Source: Maribacter sp. (GTDB taxonomy: Bacteria > Bacteroidota > Bacteroidia > Flavobacteriales > Flavobacteriaceae). Taken from it: a DNA stretch of 10,409 nucleotides. A model generated the notes under the pieces. It did not search any database. It was given only the letters and a program-made list of their open reading frames with translations, and was not told the DNA's origin. This document shows positions 1 through 7,817 of the stretch, one piece after another (position 1 is the stretch's first letter; each line of letters opens with the position of its first letter). Location: assembly GCA_018679695.1 (NCBI GenBank), contig JAHHKH010000235.1, positions 1 through 10,409 of the forward strand, in the 5' to 3' direction. The translations under genes were made by a program, and so were the position numbers.

Positions 1-1421
1 ACATCTTCAGATATTCTGAGTCGATAAAGAACCATCAAATAGAGTATGATAATCAATGTACTTTTCAATACGATATTCAAGATGGGATGGAATGGAAAGT
101 TGATCAGGTAAAAAATACCACCAAAGATGAGCAAGAGGCCAAACACCCTTAAAGTCCCAGATGTAAATGGGACTAATGAAAACTTTAGTCTTACATAGAA
201 CAACTTTGTCGTATTATAGATAGTTATGGCCAAAAAGGTTGCAAAAGCTGCACCATTCAGCCCATATATAGGGATAAGCCATATATTAAGGACTACAACA
301 AGTACTGCTAACAAAATGCCCATTAAAAGAAGGGTTCTATAATAATCCGAATTGTACAATATCGCATTGTTATTGCCTAAAAGTGAATCATAAACCTTGG
401 CCAGGCCAATTAAGAATACAACGATAAATCCACCTCGATATTCTTTAGGGAGAATAAGAAAAAGATCATTCAAATTAGTGATAATCAACACGAACATTAT
501 TCCTGCAGCAATAAAAAGGGTCAGGGACGATTTTTGGTACAAAGATTTTAAACCCTCTTGGTCTCCCTTATTCAGCAATTCGGCGGTCAATGGGTAGGTG
601 ATTTGGTGCATCGCCCTCGATGGTACAATAATCGTCGTGGCTATGTAAATGGCCACTCCGTAATAAGCAACATTCTCTATTTGAATGTATTGGTTGATCA
701 TCACCTTATCAATCTCCAGGATTATTACCGCAGCAGATCCACCAAGAATAATCAAGGCACTATAATTAAGAACAGCCCAGCTATTCGACGGAAAGGCAAA
801 ACTAATATTAGGCATTTTCAATCTAAAGGCATAGAGCTTCATAATTAAGGTTCGCAATAAATAAAGGGCCACCAATGCCTTAAGGAAGAATTCAACAGTA
901 ATAAAATCAAAATACACTAAAAATAAGAGCAGCATTACCCCAATTCTATTAAAAACCTCTTTCATGAAATTTCCAAATACAGATTTCATTTGTACTTTGG
1001 ACCAAGCATAAAATACCTCGAAATAGGCCATAGCCATGCCAATCAGAAAAATGTACCAAACATAGTTTTTAACAATGGTATTTTCTTGGGAAATGAAATC
1101 CCCAACTACATCATTAAAGAAATAAGCAAGAAGTGCAACTGGAATAATAAAGGCTAAGGGTAAGAGCAGCATCAGGGTCTCAAAGCCATTTGAATCGTTT
1201 TCTTCATTAAAACTACTGTAATACTTGATCATGGTATTGGGCACCCCAAGGGCCAATAGCGGCATTAAAACAGCTGAGGTAGACAATATTACGGTTACAA
1301 GGCCATAATACTCGTCGGTCAAAAAGTTGGTATAAAGGAAGAGGGTATTAATGGCCGCAAACCCAAAACCCAGATAGGTGATTATGGTATTGCTCAGTGC
1401 TTGTTTAGTGACTATTCCCAT
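1..1421 (-). CDS. Oligosaccharide flippase (Wzx-like, MOP superfamily), 3' end cut by window edge
   Basis: Reading leftwards from the ATG at 1421, the frame stays open for 473 codons to the window edge, so only the C-terminal end is missing. The protein starts MGIVTKQALSNTIITYLGFG and is almost entirely hydrophobic. About twelve membrane helices can be seen, separated by short polar loops, for example LPLAFIIPVALLAYFF and LLLMGILLAVLVVVLNIW. This layout, the N-terminal 'TYLGFGFAAINTLFLYTNFL' helix and a length near 480 residues fit the polysaccharide-synthesis flippases (Polysacc_synt / MatE-like), which move lipid-linked oligosaccharides across the inner membrane. Conserved charged positions include EIDKVMINQY in the middle, usual for this family. 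The start overlaps the stop of the upstream glycosyltransferase (TAATG), so coupled translation is likely. The exact substrate cannot be read from sequence. Family call firm; role in exporting the product of the neighbouring enzymes is inferred. Confidence 0.9.
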   Translation of the reverse strand, partial: MGIVTKQALSNTIITYLGFGFAAINTLFLYTNFLTDEYYGLVTVILSTSAVLMPLLALGVPNTMIKYYSSFNEENDSNGFETLMLLLPLAFIIPVALLAYFFNDVVGDFISQENTIVKNYVWYIFLIGMAMAYFEVFYAWSKVQMKSVFGNFMKEVFNRIGVMLLLFLVYFDFITVEFFLKALVALYLLRTLIMKLYAFRLKMPNISFAFPSNSWAVLNYSALIILGGSAAVIILEIDKVMINQYIQIENVAYYGVAIYIATTIIVPSRAMHQITYPLTAELLNKGDQEGLKSLYQKSSLTLFIAAGIMFVLIITNLNDLFLILPKEYRGGFIVVFLIGLAKVYDSLLGNNNAILYNSDYYRTLLLMGILLAVLVVVLNIWLIPIYGLNGAAFATFLAITIYNTTKLFYVRLKFSLVPFTSGTLRVFGLLLIFGGIFYLINFPFHPILNIVLKSTLIIILYLMVLYRLRISED

Positions 1422-2692
1422 TAAATAATTTTGGCCAATTCACGGGTGAGTTCCCTCCTACTGTATTTTTCAACACCTATGGTTTCAATCGCAAGGTTTT
1501 TGTCCTTGTAGGCAGCAAACCACTTTAAAATTACATTTTTTAGTTCGATTTCCGATCCATAACCAAATGTGGTCCCGGAATGGGTATCCGCAATTATCTG
1601 GGCAGCATCCCAATCATTTGGACCTATAGCCAAAATAGGTCGTTTGGCAGATAAATATTCGAACAACTTACCAGGTAGGATACCTTTGGTCTCATCCGAA
1701 TCAATCTCAACCAACAATAGCACTTGCGATTCTTGCTGCAAAAGCATGGCTTCCCCATGTGAGAGATAACCAACTATTTCGGTATGTTCCTTTAATCCCG
1801 CATCATGAATGCAATGAAGGACATCTTCGCTAACTACTCCCGCCAGTCTTAACTTAAAGTGTTTTTTAAAGTCTACATTTTCTTTTAGCAGTTCAGCTAG
1901 GACATGCCATAGTACTTTTGGGTTTCTACCGGAAAGCAACGAACCTATGTGTGCAATGGTGAAGCTTTCAGTCAATGGTGTTCCTCCCCTATAATCCGAA
2001 TCGAAACCATTGGTAATTACGGCAATTGGCTTATTTGTAACACCTTGGAACTCTTTTTTGGTAGTCTTACTAGTAACAACAATCGTATCTGCACTGTTCA
2101 ATACTTCATACTCCAGACGCTTATGTTTCTTTTGTGATTTAGCGGTAAGTTTTAGTTCTTTATGATACCCGATTGAGGTCCATGGGTCCCTAAAATCGGC
2201 AAGCCATTTAACGCCCTTGTTTAGTTTGAGCTGAAGCCCAATCAAATGTACACTATGTGGTGGACCGGTAGTGATTACGGTGTCTATTTCCCCTTTATCG
2301 ATAATCTGGGTTAAGAATCGTACGGATGGCCTTACCCAATTTTTGCGTGCGTCGGGAATAAAGAAATTGCCCCTTACCCATAATAGTATGGATTCGATGA
2401 ATGATTGATCAGTGGATTTTATTATTCCTGAGCTTATTCGTTTAACCTTTTTACCCGAGAATAACCTTGCCAACGCATAGGGTTCTCGAATAGGATGCTT
2501 ATATATATTGATTCCTTTAGGAATTTCATTTACAATGGATTCATCCACAATTGGGTAATTGGGATTTTCCGGGATGTAAACCACAGGTAGTATTTTGAAA
2601 TCAGGTAAGTATTTAACAAATTTCAACCATCGCTGTACTCCAGGACCTCCGGCTGGAGGCCAATAGTACGTAATGATCAATACTTTTTTCAT
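1421..2692 (-). CDS. Glycosyltransferase, GT4-like (GT-B fold)
   Basis: This 423-residue protein has no signal peptide or membrane helix and should act at the cytoplasmic face of the inner membrane. The N-terminal Rossmann half opens with MKKVLIITYYWPPAGGPGVQ (residues 1-20), the glycine-rich loop typical of GT4-like enzymes. It continues with TTGPPHS (141-147) and DFRDPW (166-171), both common in Bacteroidota members of the family. The C-terminal half carries the nucleotide-sugar site: AHIGSLLSGRNP (247-258), GYLSHGEA (308-315) and GILPGKLFEYL (337-347), the last holding the conserved glutamate of the family. It would transfer a sugar from an activated donor to a lipid-linked or surface acceptor; donor and acceptor are not readable. 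Its ATG overlaps the YfhO-family stop (ATGA) and its stop overlaps the flippase start (TAATG), placing it inside a tightly packed operon. Family call strong, specificity unknown. Confidence 0.92.
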   Translation of the reverse strand: MKKVLIITYYWPPAGGPGVQRWLKFVKYLPDFKILPVVYIPENPNYPIVDESIVNEIPKGINIYKHPIREPYALARLFSGKKVKRISSGIIKSTDQSFIESILLWVRGNFFIPDARKNWVRPSVRFLTQIIDKGEIDTVITTGPPHSVHLIGLQLKLNKGVKWLADFRDPWTSIGYHKELKLTAKSQKKHKRLEYEVLNSADTIVVTSKTTKKEFQGVTNKPIAVITNGFDSDYRGGTPLTESFTIAHIGSLLSGRNPKVLWHVLAELLKENVDFKKHFKLRLAGVVSEDVLHCIHDAGLKEHTEIVGYLSHGEAMLLQQESQVLLLVEIDSDETKGILPGKLFEYLSAKRPILAIGPNDWDAAQIIADTHSGTTFGYGSEIELKNVILKWFAAYKDKNLAIETIGVEKYSRRELTRELAKII

Positions 2693-5127
2693 TGGTCCTC
2701 CTCTTTTTTGGGAGAACGCCTTAAGGAATATCCAATCCCCCCTAAGACCACCAAACCTAACAAAATAGAGCTTGCCAGGGTTATTTGACTTCCTTTTTTG
2801 ATGACTTCCGGTTCAAATTTGAATTCAATGGTATGGTCTCCAGCCGATACATTCAATGCTCTCAATACATAATTTACCCTAAAATGGTCTTTTGGTTGAC
2901 CATCTATATAAGCATTCCATCCGTTTTCATAATACATTTCGGAAAATACCACTACCCCTGCATTGGGATTGGATGACCTGTAGGTCAAATGGTTGGGTTC
3001 GTAATCTGTTAATGCGATCACTGCTAAGGAATCTGTATGGAAATTAAACCTATTGATAGTTGTAAAACGCGATGTATTCACAGCCGCCTCTTTTTTAACA
3101 TCCAGATTTTCCAATGCCTTGATTTCATCATTGGCCGAATTAACTTCAATTAGTTTGTTCACGAACCAAGCATTGCCATTGGCATCAGGATTCATCACAG
3201 GGGCATTTCTACCCTCTTCATCTTGTTGAATAACATACTTAACATTCAGCATGTTCAAGATTTCAATTTTTCCTTTATAGATATAGAAATCGAACAAATC
3301 CTGCAAACCTGCCGGTTTGGCGGCGTGGTAACCACCAATGGATTTATGATAGTAAGAAGTACTCGCCCCATTTAATCCTTCTTGCGGATTATAAACCCTA
3401 TAGATTGCTTCATCCTGTAGGATTTGCTGATCGGATGGCGTTTCTGGAAACGGATTGGACATTCTACGCTTTGACACAAAATCATCACTGTTAACATAAC
3501 GCTTGTCAACCCCAACCAAATCGATTACAATCAATAACCCAATTAAAATTACAAGTATGTTTTCCTTTAGCCTTTCTTTTAGATATAACCATACCAACCC
3601 TGCTGCCAAAGCAATGAAAATCAAAGTTCTAAATAGGTCATTGGTATAGACAGCCTTACGATCCAATTGTATTAAGGAAAGAATCTCATCACCATAATAG
3701 CGTTTTAATGTTTCATCGGAAAAACTCTCAAAACTGAACGCGCCTTTCATCACGAACAAGATAGCGCCAATGCCCAAAACACCCAGGAATGATAGCTTCA
3801 AGGCCTTTATCTTTTTGTTTTTATCCACCGTGGAATCCAACAGTTCCTTCAAAGCCAAAATACCCAATATCGGTGCACATAGTTCCAGGATTACTTGAAT
3901 CGAGGATACTGCCCTGAACTTATTGTACAATGGGAAATAATCAATCATAAAATCAGTCAAGAGACCAAAGTTCTTGCCCCAGGACAAAACGAGCGACATA
4001 ATTACTCCTCCTAAAAGCCACCACTTGGCCTTGCCTTGAACCAAAATCAATCCAAGAATAAACAGAAAAAATACAATTGCACCTATATATGCGGGGCCTG
4101 CCGTCCCTGGTTGATTACCCCAGTACAAGGGCAGACCTTTCGAAAAATCCAAAGCCTGACTTCTTGATATACCTTGATCAATCAGAAAATCGTAAGTTTT
4201 GGAATTCTCGCCCAAATCTTCGGCATTTGATCCACCAAAAAGGCGGGGGACAAAAATGTTCAGTGATTCGGTAATACCATAGCTGTATTGTGTAATATAA
4301 TCTTTGCTAAGACCCTTTGTATTGGACTTTGGGGAACCATCTGGATTTATGGTCAATTCGGATTTTCCCCTTGTACTCCAATCGGCATAATCCTTAGTTG
4401 CCATTAAGCTCGTCGCATTGGAAGCTATTCCCAGTAAAACGGCTACAAGCAATAACCCAACAGAAGCAAAGAAATTTTTTAATTTCCTCCCACGAATTGC
4501 ATACACCAAATAAACAATCCCCAATATCAAAACCAACAACATAAAATAGTATGTCATTTGATAGTGGTTAGCTCCTACTTCCAAAGCCATGGCAACCGCA
4601 GTTAGTACAAACCCCCAAAGATACTTTCCCCTGAAAGTTAATACGATCCCGCCTAAAAGCATCGGCATATAAGCGAGTGCATGTGCCTTTGCGTTATGAC
4701 CCACCCCCAATATTATGATCAAGTAGGTAGAAAAACCAAAAGCCAAAGCGCCTAAGGCTGCAAGTCTAAAATCTACTTTTAGACAACACAGTAAAATATA
4801 AAAGCCCAAAAAGTAGATAAAAAGATAATCTGCCGGTCTTGGCAGAAAACGAATCAAGCGATCCAATTTTTTGACGTAGTCATGCGGGTAATAGGCTCCT
4901 AGTTGATAGGTTGGCATTCCGCCAAATGCACTGTTTGTCCAATAGGGCTCCTCGCCGGTTTTCGTTCTAAAATTGTTCTGTTCCTTCGCCATACCGGTAA
5001 ACTGGCGAATATCGGACTGTTCTATAACCTTACCCTGCAGTACAGGACTAAAATAGGCCAAGGACGTAATCAAGAAAAAAACAAGAACAAAAAAATGGGT
5101 GAAAAATGCTTTTAAACCTGACTTCAT
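2689..5127 (-). CDS. YfhO family membrane protein, putative GT-C type glycosyltransferase
   Basis: This 812-residue integral membrane protein has a first helix at about 8-28. A long extracytoplasmic loop follows with acidic residues in EQSDIRQF (36-43) and the stretch YWTNSAFGGMPTYQLGAYY (62-80). A series of helices lies between about 99 and 238 and again between about 344 and 538. A large soluble domain (about 540-778) contains YYENGWNAYIDGQ (732-744), a motif I associate with Bacteroidota YfhO proteins, and a last helix lies at about 779-800. The topology resembles GT-C enzymes, which use polyprenyl-phosphate sugars on the outer face of the membrane. Firmicutes YfhO is linked to glycosylation of lipoteichoic acid, a polymer flavobacteria lack, so the acceptor here is unknown. 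The gene begins 34 bases after the DUF4834 stop and overlaps the next glycosyltransferase by four bases. Family call strong; catalytic role inferred. Confidence 0.9.
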   Translation of the reverse strand: MKSGLKAFFTHFFVLVFFLITSLAYFSPVLQGKVIEQSDIRQFTGMAKEQNNFRTKTGEEPYWTNSAFGGMPTYQLGAYYPHDYVKKLDRLIRFLPRPADYLFIYFLGFYILLCCLKVDFRLAALGALAFGFSTYLIIILGVGHNAKAHALAYMPMLLGGIVLTFRGKYLWGFVLTAVAMALEVGANHYQMTYYFMLLVLILGIVYLVYAIRGRKLKNFFASVGLLLVAVLLGIASNATSLMATKDYADWSTRGKSELTINPDGSPKSNTKGLSKDYITQYSYGITESLNIFVPRLFGGSNAEDLGENSKTYDFLIDQGISRSQALDFSKGLPLYWGNQPGTAGPAYIGAIVFFLFILGLILVQGKAKWWLLGGVIMSLVLSWGKNFGLLTDFMIDYFPLYNKFRAVSSIQVILELCAPILGILALKELLDSTVDKNKKIKALKLSFLGVLGIGAILFVMKGAFSFESFSDETLKRYYGDEILSLIQLDRKAVYTNDLFRTLIFIALAAGLVWLYLKERLKENILVILIGLLIVIDLVGVDKRYVNSDDFVSKRRMSNPFPETPSDQQILQDEAIYRVYNPQEGLNGASTSYYHKSIGGYHAAKPAGLQDLFDFYIYKGKIEILNMLNVKYVIQQDEEGRNAPVMNPDANGNAWFVNKLIEVNSANDEIKALENLDVKKEAAVNTSRFTTINRFNFHTDSLAVIALTDYEPNHLTYRSSNPNAGVVVFSEMYYENGWNAYIDGQPKDHFRVNYVLRALNVSAGDHTIEFKFEPEVIKKGSQITLASSILLGLVVLGGIGYSLRRSPKKEEDQ
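2697..2703 (-). promoter_or_regulatory. Shine-Dalgarno-like GAGGAGG before the glycosyltransferase start
   Basis: On the minus strand GAGGAGG lies four bases before the glycosyltransferase ATG, inside the last codons of the YfhO-family gene. Such sites are uncommon in Bacteroidota, and this one also simply encodes two glutamates (EED before the stop), so it may be coincidental. The ATGA overlap alone would allow coupled translation. Confidence 0.3.
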
Positions 5128-5161
5128 AGGTTTGTTTAAGTAGTTGGCAATGCTAAAATAA

Positions 5162-5425
5162 TCAATCTAATTCCTCAAATTCGATATATTCACCAACTTT
5201 TTTGCTTTCAGAATATTTCTTTGCTGGTTTCTTATCTATAATCACATCGCCCATATGTTCTTCTTCGTTCCTATGCTGATTGGCATAACCGCCGAAATTC
5301 TCGCGAAATCGCTCTTCGGTCTTCTTCGCAGCATAGCTGAATAGTTTAGGACCAAACCATCTGGCAAGTATTTTAAGTAAATAATATACCAGAAGAATTA
5401 TTAAAATAGTTTTCAGAAAAGCCAT
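5162..5425 (-). CDS. DUF4834 family small membrane-anchored protein
   Basis: This 87-residue protein begins MAFLKTILIILLVYYLLKIL, a single N-terminal hydrophobic helix (about 4-20). A basic-aromatic segment follows (ARWFGPKLFSYAAKKTEERF, 21-40), then a charged, probably disordered tail ending in YIEFEELD. The helix followed by a 'P-x-L-x-x-Y' patch and an acidic end matches the Bacteroidota DUF4834 family as I remember it; the function is unknown. The N-terminus is more likely an uncleaved anchor than a signal peptide, because there is no small-residue cleavage site after the helix and the following residues are basic, which favours a cytoplasmic tail. It is the first gene of the leftward operon, 34 bases upstream of the YfhO-family gene, and is divergent from the outer-membrane protein gene. 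A helper or scaffold role for the membrane glycosylation machinery is possible but not shown. Confidence 0.85.
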   Translation of the reverse strand: MAFLKTILIILLVYYLLKILARWFGPKLFSYAAKKTEERFRENFGGYANQHRNEEEHMGDVIIDKKPAKKYSESKKVGEYIEFEELD

Positions 5426-5447
5426 ATTAATTTTTCAATAATTATAT

Positions 5448-5455
5448 CAAAAGTA
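5448..5455 (-). promoter_or_regulatory. Candidate -7 box for the DUF4834-YfhO-glycosyltransferase-flippase operon
   Basis: On the minus strand TACTTTTG matches the Bacteroidota -7 consensus TANNTTTG exactly. It lies 22 bases before the DUF4834 ATG, implying a short leader of roughly 15 to 20 bases. The nearest upstream TTTG is about 25 bases away, longer than the usual 17-23 base spacing, so the -33 element is weak or absent. No comparable box is seen for the divergent plus-strand gene. Confidence 0.4.
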
Positions 5456-5512
5456 CAATTCTCACGTTGTATTAGATGAGCAAAAGTCTTAAAATATTAA
5501 TAAAATCAAACT

Positions 5513-6574
5513 ATGGGCCATTATTATGAACTGAATAATTTAAGGCACATTACCTTAATTTTAATCATGGCAATACCCTTTTTGGGTTTATCCCAATATA
5601 CCGATGTCATAAATTCCAATAGACCCGGTTTGTCTGTCAGCGCATATGCCATTGGTAAAAATGTGTTGCAATTGGAAACTGGGTTATTCTATGAACAGCA
5701 AGATCATGGTCTATTGAATACCCAAAGTAATATTTGGGGAACCGATATATCATTGCGTTATGGACTTTTGTTCGAAGAGCTTGAATTGAATTGGGAAAGT
5801 ACCTTTCAAAACCAGGACATCACATTCGCTGAATTTGGAACAAGTGATTCCCGAACCGATTTTTACAGAAATAGAATAGGGCTTAAATATCTAATTTACG
5901 ACCGTTACAAAAAGGATACACCAAATTTATACAGTTGGCGTGCCAATAACCTGTTTCAACTAAAAAACCTGATTCCTTCAGTTTCCATATATGCCGGAGC
6001 CAACATTCTATTCGGGGATAATCCGTTTTATGTTGGTGACCCAACAATATCGCCTCGGGTAATGGTCGCTACCCAAAGTCGAATAACGCCGAGATTCGTA
6101 CTTATTTCCAACATATCCTATGACCGCATAGCGACCGATTTTCCAGAGTTGGGCTACTTAATATCCCTATCCCATGCTTTTAGAAATCCGAAGTGGAGCG
6201 TTTTCGTAGAAAACCAGGGTATTCAAAGTGACCGCTATTCTGATGTCCTTCTTCGCGGAGGTGTAGCCCATTTGTTCAGTGAAGACCTGCAAGCCGATAT
6301 TAATTTAGGAGCTAGTTTTAAGAATACCCCATCCCGTATTTTTGTTAGTGCAGGAATATCCTATCGGTTCGATTTCCACCAAGATGATCCCAAGGCCATT
6401 GAAGATCAAAATGCTCAAGAAAATGGGGGTCCGATCAGGAAGAACAGCATGAAAAAGATAAAAGTGAAAAAGAAAAAAAATAAAGGGACCGGTGCAGAAG
6501 ATATAGATTTGGGTCCCACTAAAAAACAGCTGCGAAAACTTAAAAAAGCACAAAAGAAAGATAGCTCGAATTAA
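5513..6574 (+). CDS. Outer-membrane beta-barrel 'transporter' (Phenol_MetA_deg-like) with Lys-rich C-terminal tail
   Basis: This 353-residue protein has a signal peptide: polar start, hydrophobic core ITLILIMAIPFLGL (13-26), likely cut after GLSQ so that maturity begins at YTDVINSNRPG. The region from about 30 to 288 alternates hydrophobic and polar residues in amphipathic strands (for example VLQLETGLFYE, FVLISNISYDR, RIFVSAGISYRFDF) and ends in aromatic residues, as in outer-membrane barrels. The start 'DVINSNRPG' is typical of flavobacterial proteins annotated as transporter / MetA-pathway phenol degradation. After the last strand comes a tail of about 65 residues rich in lysine (KKIKVKKKKNK at 314-324; KKQLRKLKKAQKK at 337-349), which should sit in the periplasm. 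The gene is divergent from the DUF4834-YfhO operon across 87 bases. Barrel call firm; substrate unknown, and the family name should not be taken as evidence of phenol degradation. Confidence 0.85.
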   Translation: MGHYYELNNLRHITLILIMAIPFLGLSQYTDVINSNRPGLSVSAYAIGKNVLQLETGLFYEQQDHGLLNTQSNIWGTDISLRYGLLFEELELNWESTFQNQDITFAEFGTSDSRTDFYRNRIGLKYLIYDRYKKDTPNLYSWRANNLFQLKNLIPSVSIYAGANILFGDNPFYVGDPTISPRVMVATQSRITPRFVLISNISYDRIATDFPELGYLISLSHAFRNPKWSVFVENQGIQSDRYSDVLLRGGVAHLFSEDLQADINLGASFKNTPSRIFVSAGISYRFDFHQDDPKAIEDQNAQENGGPIRKNSMKKIKVKKKKNKGTGAEDIDLGPTKKQLRKLKKAQKKDSSN

Positions 6575-6605
6575 ATCTATAGCCCACCACAAAACATTCC
6601 GTGGC

Positions 6606-6624
6606 AACCCACTAAAAAGTGGTT
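6606..6624 (+). terminator. Weak hairpin downstream of the outer-membrane protein gene
   Basis: CCACT (6609-6613) pairs with AGTGG (6618-6622) around an AAAA loop. Two more A-T pairs are possible if one C is bulged. The sequence after it is AT-rich (TTAATTTTCTG) but lacks a clean T-run, so termination may be partial and some transcripts may continue into the acyltransferase gene. Confidence 0.3.
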
Positions 6625-6680
6625 CGTTAATTTTCTGTTATTGATTAATATCGCTAATATTGGCCTTACAAATTAATCGT

Positions 6681-7802
6681 ATGGTCACCCTAAAAGAAGC
6701 TGTTTCAAAGGCCGAACTAAAGAAATTTGTCAAGTTTCCATTTTCCTTGTACAAGGGTTCCGCTTACTGGATACCGCCAATAATCAATGATGAATTGGAA
6801 TCATTTGATAAAACCAAGAATCCGGCTTTCGAAAATGCCGAAGCCCGGTTTTTCTTAGCCTATAAGGACAATGTAATCGTAGGCCGAATTGCTGCTATTA
6901 TCAATTGGTTGGAAATTAACCAACAAAACGTGAAAAAGATGCGTTTTGGTTGGTTCGACTTCATAGATGATACAGAAGTTTCCGAAACCCTATTGAACAA
7001 AGTGGCTGAAATTGGCAAACAGAATAAGCTGGAGTTTATGGAAGGGCCTGTTGGTTTTTCCAATTTGGATAAGGTTGGCGTTCTTACCGAGGGGTTTGAT
7101 CATATTGGAACCATGATAACCTGGTATAACCACGCCTATTATAAAGAGCATTATGAACGTTTGGGCTTTGTTAAGGAAAAAGGCTATTTGGAGAGTAAAT
7201 TCCCGGCAAAAAATGCGGATCCGGCATTGTTCAGCAAAGTACAAGGTTTAATTAAAAGACGATATGGTTTACGCGAGATAAATTTTACAAATACCAAGGA
7301 TGTTCTGCCTATGGCAGATAAAATGTTCGACCTCTTTAACGAAACTTATTCCTCATTATCTTCCTTTGTGCCCATTACCGATATACAGAAGGCCTATTTC
7401 AAGAAAAAATACCTCGGCTTTATAAATCCTGAATATATTAAGTTCATTGTTGACAAAGAGGATAAATTGATCGCTTTCGCCATTGTAATGCCTTCTTTTT
7501 CCAAGGCACTTCAAAAGGCCAATGGCAGATTATTCCCTTTTGGATTTTTACATTTATTAAGAGCAAAAAAGACCAGTAAGGATGTTATTTTCTATCTCAT
7601 AGGGATCCATCCTGAATTTCAGAATAAAGGTGTTACGGCCATAATTTTCAATGAATATTACAAGACCTTTACCGAGAAAAAGATTGAAATGTGTTATCGA
7701 ACCCCCGAACTGGAAGAAAATGTTGCCATTAGACAAATGTGGAAGCATTTTGATCCGGTTGTTTATCAAAGACGCTGTACCTATCGTAAAAAATTACAGT
7801 AG
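6681..7802 (+). CDS. GNAT superfamily acyltransferase, candidate lipid N-acyltransferase
   Basis: I chose the ATG at 6681 (373 residues, MVTLKEAVSKAELKKFVKFP), because flavobacterial homologues as I remember them start at this point. An in-frame TTG at 6660 would add seven residues. Two GNAT-like halves are visible: the first with ARFFLAYKDNVIVGRIAAI (55-73), the second with KFIVDKEDKLIAFAIVMPS followed by YLIGIHPEFQNKGVTAIIF (305-323). The latter has the Q/R-x-x-G-x-G/A type acyl-CoA pyrophosphate loop, here QNKGVT. The middle segment GFDHIGTMITWYNHAYYKEHYERLGF (138-163) recalls a Bacteroidota family often left as hypothetical or mislabelled 'GTP cyclohydrolase'; nothing here suggests a cyclohydrolase. 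The gene converges on the alpha-oxoamine synthase gene with 84 bases between stops. Bacterial ceramide synthase of Caulobacter is, to my knowledge, also GNAT-like, so N-acylation of a sphingoid or capnine base is a reasonable hypothesis. GNAT assignment fairly firm, substrate inferred. Confidence 0.75.
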   Translation: MVTLKEAVSKAELKKFVKFPFSLYKGSAYWIPPIINDELESFDKTKNPAFENAEARFFLAYKDNVIVGRIAAIINWLEINQQNVKKMRFGWFDFIDDTEVSETLLNKVAEIGKQNKLEFMEGPVGFSNLDKVGVLTEGFDHIGTMITWYNHAYYKEHYERLGFVKEKGYLESKFPAKNADPALFSKVQGLIKRRYGLREINFTNTKDVLPMADKMFDLFNETYSSLSSFVPITDIQKAYFKKKYLGFINPEYIKFIVDKEDKLIAFAIVMPSFSKALQKANGRLFPFGFLHLLRAKKTSKDVIFYLIGIHPEFQNKGVTAIIFNEYYKTFTEKKIEMCYRTPELEENVAIRQMWKHFDPVVYQRRCTYRKKLQ

Positions 7803-7817
7803 TTTGTTTAAAAGACA

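Noticed and set aside
397..848. Plus-strand open frames opposite the flippase gene
   Set aside because: The minus strand reads through without a stop as a multi-helix flippase; the plus-strand frames show no domain and are explained as its shadow.
5513..6574. Function in phenol degradation for the outer-membrane protein
   Set aside because: The family name (MetA pathway) comes from a few members; no aromatic-degradation genes are near, and the flavobacterial homologues are generic barrels.
6583..6604. Possible CCAC/GTGG hairpin just before the weak terminator
   Set aside because: Only four base pairs with a ten-base loop; well within chance.
6305..6607. 100-codon open frame on the minus strand opposite the end of the outer-membrane protein gene
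   Set aside because: It lies antisense to a well-supported coding region, its residues (phenylalanine-rich) mirror the lysine-rich codons on the other strand, and no family is recognisable.
6656..6663. TAATATTG as a -7 promoter box before the acyltransferase gene
   Set aside because: It has a mismatch to TANNTTTG, no -33 element at a suitable distance, and would leave a very short leader. Not strong enough to list.
6660..6680. TTG at 6660 as start of the acyltransferase gene
   Set aside because: It adds only seven residues, TTG starts are rarer, and the ATG at 6681 gives the N-terminus I expect for the family (MVTLKEA). Kept only as an alternative.
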